Origin: Chitinispirillales bacterium | GTDB taxonomy: Bacteria > Fibrobacterota > Chitinivibrionia > Chitinivibrionales > Chitinispirillaceae | Direction of reading: 5' to 3' | Assembly: GCA_031254105.1 (NCBI GenBank) | Contig: JAIRVB010000041.1 | Coordinates: 1 to 64,000 of the forward strand | DNA: 64,000 nt | Shown: in pieces, positions 1 through 9,448 of the stretch | How positions within the stretch are numbered: the stretch's first letter is position 1 | Layout of the letters: each line of letters starts with the position of its first letter | Position numbers and translations under genes: made by a program | Notes under the pieces: generated by a model | Databases searched by the model: none | What the model was told of the DNA's origin: nothing | Seen by the model: only the letters and a program-made list of their open reading frames with translations

Positions 1-10
1 TAAACTAAAA

Positions 11-58
11 ACGCCATAATAACGCCAGTGGCACTGTAATAACGCCATAATAACGCCA
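11..58. repeat. short direct repeat at the left edge
   Basis: The 17-base word ACGCCATAATAACGCCA occurs at 11-27 and again at 42-58. No gene is visible in 1-90. The function is unknown; it may be the tail of a repeat array that continues to the left of the window. Confidence 0.5.
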
Positions 59-91
59 AATTAAGTAAGATTAAGAAATAAGATATACGGC

Positions 92-210
92 ACATAACAG
101 AGCGGCTTTGCGTTAGGCGTAATATACACCCGCATACGTTTTTATACTAACGTGTGTGTATTACCCACTCAAATTGTTGCGCCCAACGCAAAGCAGCCAT
201 ATGTTAAGCG
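92..210. other. attC-like imperfect palindrome (possible integron cassette site)
   Basis: An imperfect palindrome of about 115 bases. Outer arms are TAACA (95-99) and TGTTAAGC (202-209). Inner arms at 101-118 and 181-198 match at 15 of 18 positions, including a perfect GCTTTGCGTT core. A third pair lies at 119-129 and 156-164. The right end carries GCCCAAC (fits RYYYAAC) and GTTAAGC (fits GTTRRRY), and GTTAGGC lies in the left arm. Core-site ends, bulged arms and a variable centre, with an ORF starting a few bases after the GTT site, are what attC sites look like. No integrase is in the window, so the assignment is inference; a non-integron palindrome is the alternative. Confidence 0.45.
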
Positions 211-213
211 AAA

Positions 214-930
214 TTGGTTTTGAACAGTCTGGATAAAATAAACGGTAAAAAATTATCTCAATTCGCAATCTTGACAATATTTGCAAAGGAATATAATATT
301 AGCAATGAGATTGATATGAATATTGTTAAAAATTATGTAGACGGACTCAAGAAAGCATATTATGATGAAAATGGGAAAGAAGTTTGGAACCATTTTGAAA
401 AAATCAAACATGGTGTAAGTAAAGAAAACATTACAAAACTAAAAGAAACATTTCCCAATATTCCAAATTCATTAATTAACTTGCTTGAATATGTAGACGG
501 AACTTACTACCGAGAGTATGAAGGGGAAGAAATTATTTTTTATTTTCTTGGTTCTGATGTTGGAGAATATGGTTATCCATATTATCTATTATCAGCAAAA
601 GAAATCATAGAAAACATAAAGCATACCAAAAATTTGGCAAAAATGGTTGAAGAAATTCGTGATTACGATGATAGTGCTGTTGATGATAAAATTTCTGTTA
701 AGCCGAGTGATTTTAAATGGCTTCATTTTTCTGATTGCATGAATAATGGCGGTACATCTAGGTTATATGTTGATTTCAGCCCATCTACTAAAGGCAAGGT
801 GGGACAAATAATAAGGTTTTTACATGATTCGGATGAGCTTAAGGTCATAGCAGATAGTTTTGATGATTACTTGAAAATGTTAATAAACAATGACTATGCT
901 TTTATTAATGAAGACACAATGGAAGAATAA
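214..930 (+). CDS. SMI1/KNR4 (SUKH) family protein
   Basis: A 238-residue soluble protein. The centre (about residues 68-130) has the SMI1/KNR4 pattern: a helix with FPNIPNSLINLLEYVDGTYY, then EGEEIIFYFLG and a helix after YYLLSAKEII. Known family members are often immunity proteins against polymorphic toxins; that role here is inference, as no toxin gene adjoins. The start is uncertain: TTG at 214 lies 5 bases after the attC-like site and has no clear ribosome-binding site. The gene is far more AT-rich than glgA next door and stands alone, which fits a transferred cassette. Confidence 0.75.
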   Translation: MVLNSLDKINGKKLSQFAILTIFAKEYNISNEIDMNIVKNYVDGLKKAYYDENGKEVWNHFEKIKHGVSKENITKLKETFPNIPNSLINLLEYVDGTYYREYEGEEIIFYFLGSDVGEYGYPYYLLSAKEIIENIKHTKNLAKMVEEIRDYDDSAVDDKISVKPSDFKWLHFSDCMNNGGTSRLYVDFSPSTKGKVGQIIRFLHDSDELKVIADSFDDYLKMLINNDYAFINEDTMEE

Positions 931-1380
931 ATTAACATAAAGTTGGAATAATAAAAGCAAAATCAACTTCGCATAACAGGCCTGTTTATGTACGCCGCTG
1001 AAGCGGCTAGGCTACGAAAACCCGCAGTCGGGCTACGCACTTTGTTAATATACCGCATTTTGTGAGCCGGCAGCAAGAAGAAGTAAATTACAAATTTTAA
1101 GCCGCATTCGACGCGTTATTGCCATATATTGATTTGAGCATATACGGTTTAAAAAAATACGGGAGGCTTTTTAATTCGTTTCGGGGGTTAGAGCAAATAA
1201 TTTTTCATTATGCAGGGAACGATCAGTGATCGTTCCGTCATACAAATTTTATGTGCAAAACCAGCGGGAAAAGCGTATTTTATATAGCAGTGAGTATCAC
1301 CTGAAGGAGTAAATTTCACTATTCTCTGAAATAACGCAAAAAAACTACAATTAAGACCAGAAACGGCTTAGACCCATTAC
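931..1380. other. non-coding stretch with hairpins between SUKH gene and glgA
   Basis: No convincing gene. At 971-1050 it holds a run of short hairpins: GCCGCTGAAGCGGC at 994-1007, CCCG/CGGG near 1021, and TAACA (974-978) facing TGTTA (1043-1047). This could be a degenerate second attC-like site closing the cassette, but the right core does not fit GTTRRRY. A perfect palindrome follows at 1216-1236 (separate entry). The sequence before glgA contains GAAGGAG near 1303, too far from the glgA ATG to serve it. Confidence 0.4.
1216..1236. repeat. short palindrome, GGAACGATCA family
   Basis: GGAACGATCA and TGATCGTTCC form a 10-bp perfect stem around one base. A near-identical palindrome is at 34726-34746 (GGAACGGTCA/TGACCGTTCC), so this is a dispersed motif, not a local operator. 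Confidence 0.6.
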
Positions 1381-2886
1381 ATGAAAAAATCTTTAAAAAT
1401 CCTGATAACCGCCTCCGAGATGTCGCCTTACGCAAAGGTGGGCGGGCTGGGAGACGTGAGCGCGTCTCTGAGCGCCGCGCTGCAAAAGCTTGGACATGAT
1501 GTACGGGTAGTAATTCCCCGTTACAGGTGTATAGATCTGCAGAAATGTACCGCACGCATAGCTTTAAAATCCATGGGCGTGTGGATGGGCGACCGCCAGG
1601 AGTGGTGCATGGTTTACCAGACAATGTCCGGCGGAAAAGTGCCTGTTTACTTTGTAGAGCATTCGCTGTTTTTTGACAGAGATGGGCTTTATCACGATCA
1701 GAACATGCATGATTACGATGATAACCCTTTACGCTTTGCTTTTTTCTCACGGGCAGCGCTGCAGTTATGTAAGGATATCGGATTCAAGCCCGATGTAGTG
1801 CATTGCAATGACTGGCAGACCGCGCTTGTAAGCGCTTATCTTAAAGTATGGCACTGGAATGATCCTCTTCTTGGCAGCGCCGCGTCGCTGCTTACTATAC
1901 ATAACGCCGCTTATCAGGGCATATATCCTAAGTCAAACTATGACTATATAGGGCTGGGGTGGCAGAATTTTACTGAGAATATTTTTGAATCTTACGACAA
2001 AGTCAATTTTTTAAAAGGGGGTATTCACTTTGCCGATATGGTGACCGCGGTCAGCCCCGCGTTTGCAAATGAAATCCGCGGGCCGGGCGGCGGATTTGGC
2101 CTTGCCCCATATCTCAATGATAAAGGTGAGAAGGTGAGGGGGATTCTTAACGGGATTGATTATGAAGAGTGGAATCCTCAAACAGATACGTTCCTTCCTG
2201 TTAATTACAGCGCTAACGAACTTGAAGGCAAAAAAAAGTGCAAGCGGCATCTGCAAAAGCTTTTCTGCCTGAAAAAAGACCCTAAAGTCGCGTTGATAGG
2301 AACAGTGGGCAGGTTTGTGCATCAGAAAGGTTTTCATCTTGTCAGGAATATTATAGAGGGCGTTTTGGACAATATGCATGTCCAATTTGTAATTCTCGGC
2401 AGCGGCGAAAGTGATCTGCAGGAATTTTTCCATCATCTGCCCGCGCGCTACAGCGGTAAAGCCGGTTCATACATCGGTTTTGACAACGAACGCGCCCACC
2501 TCATAGAAGCGGGCTGCGATTTTTTCCTTATGCCTTCGCTCTTTGAACCTTGCGGCCTTAATCAAATGTACTCCTTACGCTACGGCACACTCCCCATTGT
2601 AAGAGCTACGGGAGGGCTTGACGATACGGTAGAAAACTACAATGAATACACGGGAAGCGGCAATGGGTTTAAATTTGGAGAATCTTCGGAATCAGCCCTT
2701 TATTATACAATCGGCTGGGCGGTAAGTACATACTATGACAGGCCGGAGCATATCAAAAAAATGATACTCGATGGGATGAAGCGGGATTTCTCCTGGGAGA
2801 CAAGCGCGAAAAAATACGTTGATGCCTACAGAGCCGCGATTGAAAATAAGAAAGAGATTGATAGTTATAAGCCTTATTACCGGTAA
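1381..2886 (+). CDS. glgA: glycogen synthase (GT5)
   Basis: A 501-residue glycogen/starch synthase of family GT5, adding glucosyl units from a sugar nucleotide (normally ADP-glucose in bacteria) to alpha-1,4-glucan in the cytoplasm. The N-terminus carries the nucleotide-sugar loop KVGGLGDV at residues 19-26. The C-terminal Rossmann half has GTVGRFVHQKGFHL and the hallmark block PSLFEPCGLNQMYSLRYG followed by ATGGLDDTV. The length is normal for the family. ATG at 1381 gives the classical N-terminus, though no strong ribosome-binding site precedes it. It is monocistronic here, without other glycogen genes nearby. Confidence 0.95.
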   Translation: MKKSLKILITASEMSPYAKVGGLGDVSASLSAALQKLGHDVRVVIPRYRCIDLQKCTARIALKSMGVWMGDRQEWCMVYQTMSGGKVPVYFVEHSLFFDRDGLYHDQNMHDYDDNPLRFAFFSRAALQLCKDIGFKPDVVHCNDWQTALVSAYLKVWHWNDPLLGSAASLLTIHNAAYQGIYPKSNYDYIGLGWQNFTENIFESYDKVNFLKGGIHFADMVTAVSPAFANEIRGPGGGFGLAPYLNDKGEKVRGILNGIDYEEWNPQTDTFLPVNYSANELEGKKKCKRHLQKLFCLKKDPKVALIGTVGRFVHQKGFHLVRNIIEGVLDNMHVQFVILGSGESDLQEFFHHLPARYSGKAGSYIGFDNERAHLIEAGCDFFLMPSLFEPCGLNQMYSLRYGTLPIVRATGGLDDTVENYNEYTGSGNGFKFGESSESALYYTIGWAVSTYYDRPEHIKKMILDGMKRDFSWETSAKKYVDAYRAAIENKKEIDSYKPYYR

Positions 2887-3301
2887 ATAATGTAGAACAA
2901 TATATAGAAATAATAACCCCCAAATGTCCATTAGAGGATTATTTTAAGAATAAAAGTATTATCCCTAATGAATGCCAATAGAATAGCATGTTAACATTTA
3001 ATAAACTGTGCTGATTTATCTTTTTTACAAATGCAATTAAAACGGAGTTCATTGATGGTGAGAACATGGACTGATAACAATCAATTGATCTAATGGACAA
3101 TTTGGGATAAATTGCAAATCATTTGTTCCCGATGCAACGGGCAAAAAATTTTAGCGTGTAATCTCTTTGTAAATTTTCCTATCAACGTTTATCAATTCAT
3201 TAATAATAATAAGGCATGATTGGAGTTTTGGCGATGTCAATACTTTTGCATTTGTTTTTGGGTTGATTGAAAGATAAATTTGCAGAAAAATTTTACAGGA
3301 T
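2887..3301. other. non-coding AT-rich stretch
   Basis: About 415 bases between the convergent glgA and sensor kinase genes. No ORF with coding character or RNA motif was recognised. Confidence 0.4.
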
Positions 3302-3345
3302 CAAAAAAGGATACCGCCGCGTAAGGTATTTAAAGGCTACGCGGC
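3302..3345 (-). terminator. intrinsic terminator of the hybrid sensor kinase
   Basis: Read on the minus strand, an 8-bp perfect stem (TACGCGGC at 3338-3345 in plus coordinates, pairing with GCCGCGTA at 3316-3323) is followed by CCTTTTTT (complement of 3303-3310). It starts about 10 bases after the stop codon of the kinase gene, as expected for a Rho-independent terminator. Confidence 0.65.
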
Positions 3346-3354
3346 AGTTTGCTG

Positions 3355-6300
3355 CTATTGGTTGACACTTTCCTCAATTTCCCTCTCTCTGCCCAGATAC
3401 CCGCGCAGTTTCTCAAATACCATGTCGATGTCGAACGGTTTGCCAAGGTGATCATCCATGCCCGCTTTCAGACAGGCTTCTATGTCGTTCTTGAAGACGT
3501 TTGCGGTCAGCGCTATGATTGGCAGTTTAGCTCCCAGTAAATTCGGCAGGGCCCGTATACGCCGCGTCGCCTCGTATCCGTCCATTTTGGGCATTTGTAT
3601 ATCCATGAATACAACATCGTATTTGTAAGGGTGCGCAGATATAATATCCAGCGCTTCCTTGCCGTTCTCGGCGCAGTCAATCAGAAGCCCGGTATCTTCC
3701 AAAAGCGAAATAAGTATCTCACGGTTGATCTCTATGTCCTCTACAAGCAAAAGTCTCTTGCCTGTAAACTCGCCGTCGGTATTGCTGCCGGTATCGCTCT
3801 GATCAAGCGCTTTTCCCAGACACTCATTTACGCAATCAATTATCGTAGAGGAGAGGAGCGGCTTTAATATGTGCTTATCCACGCCTACTTTATCCGCTTC
3901 GCTTTTTACCTGATCCCAGTCCATCGCTGTTATCATAATTACTACAGACTGGCGCGCTCCCTCGCGCGATTTGATTTGTTTAGTCAACTCAATGCCGTTC
4001 ATGCCGGGCATACGCCAGTCAATAAAATATATGTCGTATTCGCCGCGTTTTTCAATGAACTTAAGCGCCTCAAAGCCGTCCGCCGCCGCGTCGCATTTTA
4101 TATCCAACTGTTCAAACAAATCATTAAATTGATCGCGGGTTTCGGCGATATCGTCTACAACTAAAATCCGCATATTTTCCCAATTTACACCCGGGGCTAA
4201 AAGCGAGCGGCTATTTTTTTCGCCGCACCGCAATTTTACCGTGAAAATAAACTTAGCGCCTTTTCCAAACTCAGATTCAATCCATATTCTGCCGCCCATA
4301 AGTTCAACGATGCTCTTTGAGATCGCAAGTCCCAGGCCTGTGCCGCCGTATTCGCGGTTTGTTCCGCTTTCCGCCTGCTCGAATGCCTGGAACAGTTTTT
4401 CCTGATGTTCGGGCGATATGCCTATGCCGCTGTCGGTAACCGCGATACGCAGTTCGCAAACCCCGTCCTCACGCATACTTTTTTCCGTAAGGGACGCTTC
4501 AAGATCTATTCTGCCGCTTTCGGGTGTAAACTTTACAGCGTTTGACATAAGGTTAGTAATAACCTGTGAGAGCCGTTGCGCGTCGCCTATTAAAAAGCGG
4601 GGGATCTCATCGTCTACATTTACAATTAGCGACTGCTCCTTTTCATCAACGCGGAAATTTATAACGGTTATTACTTTTTGCAGCATCCTGTCAAAATCAA
4701 ACTCAATGGGCGACAGTTCCAATTTATTCGCCTCGATTTTCGCCATGTCAAGCACATCGTTTATCACGCCTAACAGATGAGAGGAAGCGTCGCCTATCTT
4801 GTTTAAGGCGGTATTTTTATCCTCTAATTTTTCCGTTTTTTTGGCGATGGTAGTCATACCTATAATAGCGTTCATGGGCGTGCGCATCTCGTGGCTCATT
4901 GTGGAGAGGAAATCACCCTTGGCCTTGCTTGCCATGTTCGCCCGGTCAAGCGCGGATTCAAGCTCCTCTATCATTTTATTATGTTCCCGCAAGTCACGCG
5001 TATAGCCGGCTACCATAAACTCTCCCTTATGTATGATCCTTACAAGAACTACCTCCGCCGGCATTATCGAACCGTCAAGCATCTTATATGTCCATTCAAA
5101 AGCGCAGCGTCCCTCATCAAACGCTTTTTTAACGTACATGACGGCTTTCTCTTCGGAGCGTTGTCCGCAGGGCTGGAACTCCGGATAAAGTTTGAAGAAG
5201 TTTTCTAAAAAGTCATTTTTATCCTTAAAGCCAAAGAGCCTTATCGCTTCATCATTGCAGTCAATTTTTTTGAAGTTTACGTCCCATAACTGGCAGCAAA
5301 GAGGCGTCGAGTTCAGCATCAGCGCCGCGCGCTCGTCCGCTTCGCGTATGTCTGCGGCCTGCGTGCTGCGGATTATGGCGTTTGCCATCATAAGGCTCAC
5401 GGAACGCAGGATGTTGATCTCATCATCGGTAAAAATACGCATCGTTTTGCAGTCGTCAATACTGAAAAAGCCCCAGAACGTATCATTCAGAACCAGAGGT
5501 ATTATAACGATGGTATTGATTTCGTACTTACTCAAAATCTTAAACGCTGCGCTGTCGGAAGGCATCTCCGAGAGCGGTTGATTTATGTATTCGCCGCGCG
5601 AAAACCTTTCTTCCCATTCGGGTACGGCCGAGTATGGAATACACAAACCTATAGGCACCGGCTCCTTTTGTCGGCCAGTCTCGCTTAGCCATTCGTGGGT
5701 ATGGGTAAAGTGCAGCTGGCCGTCTCTCATCTCGTTGCGCCAGATTTGAACGCGGTCGGTATCGGTTGACCTGCCGATAAATTCCATGCTTTTTGTAAGC
5801 GTGTCTTCTATATTCTCGTTAGAGAGCAGCACGGACGCGGCGTGATTGACAGCGTGCAGCAGTTTGCCGCTGTTTTCGATATCCCGCATCATCTCCTTAT
5901 ATTTACGCAGATCGCGCGTATAGCCCATAACTACGTGATCATCCCCGTACTTGACTCTTACAAGCGTCACCTCTACCGGCATGGGAGAGAACCCGCTGCC
6001 GTTTGGGATCTGCTGCATCCATTCAAAAGTGCAGTTGCCTTCGTTAAATGCTTTGTTTATATATATCACCGCTTTATCATTTGACAACTGCCCGTCGGGC
6101 TGGTGCTGCGGAGAGAGTTCGAAAAATCTCTCCAAATATTCCTGTTTGTCCCTTAAGCCGTACAGCTTGACAGCCGCCTCATTGCAGTCTATGATATTTA
6201 AATTTTTGTCCCATATCTGGCTGCACAGCGGCGAAGTGTCAAGCATAAGCATGGCGCGCTCCCGCGCCGCGCTTATCTGCGCGGCCTGCGCGTTGCGTAT

Positions 6301-9012
6301 TATCGCGTTTATGAGCATCAAAGCTCCGGAACGCAGTATTTCGATCTCCTCCTCCGTAAGCATAAGCTCATGGCGGCAGTCGTCTATGCAGCACATCCCC
6401 CAAAACCGGTTGTTTATGATTATTGGTATTGACAATATGGATTTAACGTTAAAGGGGGCTAAAAAATTCCGGTCAGCCTCCGAAAGTTTGCTTACAGGGC
6501 CTTTTATCAGTTCGCCTTTTGACAATCTGATATCCCATCCCGGCGTATCGCTGTAGGGGAAGCTTGAAACCGAAGGGGATTTAGCCTGCCGTCCCGCTTC
6601 GCTGTACCAATTGTTAATAAGTACGGCGTGAAGCTCTCCGTTGATTGTTTCGTTGCGCCATATCTCAATACAGTCTATATCCATGATGTGGCATATTTTT
6701 TCCATGCTTGAAAGAATAGTATCCTCAAATGATCTGTCGTCCTGCGCGGTAAGCAGCGCGGCTGCGGCGCGGTTTATGGAAAAGAGCAGCTTGTGCGTTC
6801 TTTTAAGTTCTACGGTGCGAAGCCGCAGCGCCTCTTCCGTCTGTTTCTTTTCGGTAATGTCCTGAACCGCGCCGGCCACTCTCAGCGGCTTGCCGGAGTT
6901 ATCTCTGAGGGTGGTCCCAAAGGCGTGAAAAATCCGGTAGTCGCCGTTCTTAAGCATGAGGCGGTATTCGATATCGTAAGGGGTATCTCCCGTGCGGTCG
7001 CTCATGTGCGCCTCAAAAGCTTTAAGCGCAAATTCCTTATCTTCCGGATGCAGCCTGTCGCTCCAGCTTGAGAGTACGTTTGGGAAATCGTTTTCATCTG
7101 TAAATCCAAGCATGGTGCGGAACTCCCGCGACCAGGTAAATTTGTTGTTCGGGTTTACAGGATCGGAGCTCATGACCTGCATATCCCACAGCGCGATATT
7201 AAGGGCGTCGCTTGTGAGTTTGTATTTTTGTATGTCGTATTCGGTATCTAATCTTTCAGCCTCCGCCAGCTCATACGCAGCCTTGAGGCTAAGGCTCTGC
7301 CCCGCTATTATTTTTTTCTTTTGAATGATATTGATTGTCAAGATGATTATGAGCGCCAATATAAGCAGGAGCGCGGCAGCGAACACCGACAAATGCACTA
7401 AACGCTGATGCTCGATTTTCTTTGAGTAGTCGTAAACGCGGCCTGTCCAGTCTTTTGAGATTTTATCCGTGTCTATGTGGCGCAGGGTTTTATCTATTAT
7501 AGAACATAAAACGCTCTCATTTATGTTGAACCCAAAATAGGAACCTTTATAAACCTGAAAAGCGTAGTTGATTTTGTATCCCGGTCTCTCGCGGAAATTC
7601 ATTTGGTATTGAATGCTGTATTCGGATGCCAGAACAAGGTCGGCCTCGCCGTTTTCAAGAGCGTCGAACGCCTCGCTCTGAAAATTGTACAGCTTAATAT
7701 TTGTACTGCCGGGAAACCACGTATTGTACAACTCTTCGTAAGAGGTTCCCTTTATGGTGGCTACGGTTGCCTGACCGATCTGATAGAGTTCAAGATCCGG
7801 ATAATCTGTTTTGGAGATAAACACGTGGGGCGATAACAGGTAAGGCGTCTCGTGCCACAGGAAACGCCCCTTTCTCTTTTCCGTGATGGACAGCGTTGTG
7901 ATAAGCGACGCCCCGCCGTTTTCAAGCGTTTCCAATATATTGGCCCACGGCGCGTATTTTTCATTTACGGTCTCAAACTGTATATCTGTCAATCTGCTTA
8001 TTTGAGCCAGAATATCTATCGCTATTCCCTGAAACTCCCTCTCCTGTTTGTTGTAGAAACTGGCGGGGTAGTTATCTGACTCCAAAACCACGGGAACTTT
8101 CGCGTTAAGGCCGGCTATATACGCTCTTTCCGTATCGGACAGCGATTGACTGACTGTATACTTCGCGTATTCGGAATTTCCTTCAATGTAAAGATCATGC
8201 AGTTTGCTAAAGCCGCCCGCGGATATGTATTTATTTACAACAGATATTACGGGCTCAAGCTCAGGATTTGCGGTAGTCAACGATACCGGTATGAAAACCA
8301 GCGGCAGAACATCCCAGGCGCGTATTGACGGGCGGTCAAGGAAATACATCTTGTCAACCGATTCTGTGATAAACGCGTCGATAGCTCCGGAATGCAGCAT
8401 CTCAACGGCTTCGGAGTTGTTTCGCGCGTCAACCTTCTCGAACCTGAGCGAGGGGTAGGCGTTCATAACAAAACTGTGGATTATGGTGTTCTTTAAAAAA
8501 CCGGCTTTAAACCCCTCAAGATCAAGTTCCGATCTCATTTGAATCGGTTTGTTACTGTTTGTAAATACAGTCAGCGAGCGCTGCGCGATTGGAGCCGTCA
8601 TCTTATAAACGGAATGGCGTTCATCCGTTGGGAGCAGCTCACCGGTGAAATCGGTAAGTCCGCTGCCAACCCTGTTCGGCAAAACGTCCCATTCGTAAAA
8701 GGATGTTTCGAATGGTATTGAAAACAGATCTGAGAGCAGCCTGCAAAATCCTGCTGTAAAACCCGCGTTGGCGCCGTTTGGCAAAGTGAATAATTCTACC
8801 GATTTCACGCCGCCGTATGAAAAGTTCCGCCTTGATGACTTAAGCGCTTCTACCGCATCTATCTCCTGCGCGGTAACGCCAGGTATGTCGCGGTAGGAGG
8901 AGATGGCGCTTATATCAAAAGCGCCCTTCGGTTTGGCGAAACCTCCTGATAAAATGCCGGCAATAACAAAGACCGTCAAAAATAACATTCGTTTCAGGAG
9001 TATCTTACTCAT
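3355..9012 (-). CDS. giant hybrid sensor histidine kinase (2x SBP, PAS/GAF, HisKA, HATPase, 2x REC)
   Basis: An 1885-residue multidomain signalling kinase. In order: signal peptide (1-26), two periplasmic solute-binding (SBP_bac_3-like) domains (about 45-275 and 300-530), one transmembrane helix (about 538-563), PAS (about 600-717), GAF-PAS (about 747-1040), a second GAF-PAS (about 1060-1345), HisKA with phospho-acceptor His1374 in MSHEMRTP, HATPase_c (about 1470-1590, motif GGTGLGLAIS), and two receivers with phospho-acceptors Asp1665 (FIDWRMPGMNG) and Asp1804 (FMDIQMPKMDG). The two GAF-PAS blocks are clearly duplicates (both contain RNE...GELH/GQLH and a PLC-Q-WD start of PAS). The ligand is probably a small periplasmic solute such as an amino acid or sugar derivative (inference). 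ATG at 9012 has AAGGAAG upstream. No output regulator is adjacent; the histidine kinase at 9.4 kb is divergent. Confidence 0.92.
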   Translation of the reverse strand: MSKILLKRMLFLTVFVIAGILSGGFAKPKGAFDISAISSYRDIPGVTAQEIDAVEALKSSRRNFSYGGVKSVELFTLPNGANAGFTAGFCRLLSDLFSIPFETSFYEWDVLPNRVGSGLTDFTGELLPTDERHSVYKMTAPIAQRSLTVFTNSNKPIQMRSELDLEGFKAGFLKNTIIHSFVMNAYPSLRFEKVDARNNSEAVEMLHSGAIDAFITESVDKMYFLDRPSIRAWDVLPLVFIPVSLTTANPELEPVISVVNKYISAGGFSKLHDLYIEGNSEYAKYTVSQSLSDTERAYIAGLNAKVPVVLESDNYPASFYNKQEREFQGIAIDILAQISRLTDIQFETVNEKYAPWANILETLENGGASLITTLSITEKRKGRFLWHETPYLLSPHVFISKTDYPDLELYQIGQATVATIKGTSYEELYNTWFPGSTNIKLYNFQSEAFDALENGEADLVLASEYSIQYQMNFRERPGYKINYAFQVYKGSYFGFNINESVLCSIIDKTLRHIDTDKISKDWTGRVYDYSKKIEHQRLVHLSVFAAALLLILALIIILTINIIQKKKIIAGQSLSLKAAYELAEAERLDTEYDIQKYKLTSDALNIALWDMQVMSSDPVNPNNKFTWSREFRTMLGFTDENDFPNVLSSWSDRLHPEDKEFALKAFEAHMSDRTGDTPYDIEYRLMLKNGDYRIFHAFGTTLRDNSGKPLRVAGAVQDITEKKQTEEALRLRTVELKRTHKLLFSINRAAAALLTAQDDRSFEDTILSSMEKICHIMDIDCIEIWRNETINGELHAVLINNWYSEAGRQAKSPSVSSFPYSDTPGWDIRLSKGELIKGPVSKLSEADRNFLAPFNVKSILSIPIIINNRFWGMCCIDDCRHELMLTEEEIEILRSGALMLINAIIRNAQAAQISAARERAMLMLDTSPLCSQIWDKNLNIIDCNEAAVKLYGLRDKQEYLERFFELSPQHQPDGQLSNDKAVIYINKAFNEGNCTFEWMQQIPNGSGFSPMPVEVTLVRVKYGDDHVVMGYTRDLRKYKEMMRDIENSGKLLHAVNHAASVLLSNENIEDTLTKSMEFIGRSTDTDRVQIWRNEMRDGQLHFTHTHEWLSETGRQKEPVPIGLCIPYSAVPEWEERFSRGEYINQPLSEMPSDSAAFKILSKYEINTIVIIPLVLNDTFWGFFSIDDCKTMRIFTDDEINILRSVSLMMANAIIRSTQAADIREADERAALMLNSTPLCCQLWDVNFKKIDCNDEAIRLFGFKDKNDFLENFFKLYPEFQPCGQRSEEKAVMYVKKAFDEGRCAFEWTYKMLDGSIMPAEVVLVRIIHKGEFMVAGYTRDLREHNKMIEELESALDRANMASKAKGDFLSTMSHEMRTPMNAIIGMTTIAKKTEKLEDKNTALNKIGDASSHLLGVINDVLDMAKIEANKLELSPIEFDFDRMLQKVITVINFRVDEKEQSLIVNVDDEIPRFLIGDAQRLSQVITNLMSNAVKFTPESGRIDLEASLTEKSMREDGVCELRIAVTDSGIGISPEHQEKLFQAFEQAESGTNREYGGTGLGLAISKSIVELMGGRIWIESEFGKGAKFIFTVKLRCGEKNSRSLLAPGVNWENMRILVVDDIAETRDQFNDLFEQLDIKCDAAADGFEALKFIEKRGEYDIYFIDWRMPGMNGIELTKQIKSREGARQSVVIMITAMDWDQVKSEADKVGVDKHILKPLLSSTIIDCVNECLGKALDQSDTGSNTDGEFTGKRLLLVEDIEINREILISLLEDTGLLIDCAENGKEALDIISAHPYKYDVVFMDIQMPKMDGYEATRRIRALPNLLGAKLPIIALTANVFKNDIEACLKAGMDDHLGKPFDIDMVFEKLRGYLGREREIEESVNQ

Positions 9013-9448
9013 ACTTTCAACTTCCTTTTATATAAATCTGATTTTTAGCCGTTTTTAATGTGAAAGGCGCTTTTTAACTTCCTGCCGCTCAAAAAGCTGG
9101 GTCGTTATCGTAAAGATTATCTAATCTAAAATATAAGTAATGCACCATGGACTTTAAAAGAACGGATTTGCGCGGCCGCATTCCTGCCTTTTTGGTTTGC
9201 CAGGCGCTGTTTTTTTGCGCATAAAGCGGTTTCTTATTTCTTTAATAATTTATAAATTATTACTTTATCATAAGGCTGACAGGTGCCGCCTGGAGGGATT
9301 TACCTTCGCGGTATGGGAAATTCAATGCGGTTCATCGCCGGTTTAAACATGGAAGTATATCATCTTTTGCTTTGCTCCCCCTTACGGTCAAAACATATTT
9401 TGTTGATACAATCAACACTCGACACTCGAAACTGACTTGGTCAAAATC
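9013..9448. other. divergent intergenic region between two kinase genes
   Basis: About 436 bases separate the oppositely oriented kinases and must hold both promoters. The first part contains the AAGGAAG ribosome-binding site of the large kinase (minus strand). No riboswitch or repeat family seen elsewhere in the window was recognised. Confidence 0.35.
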
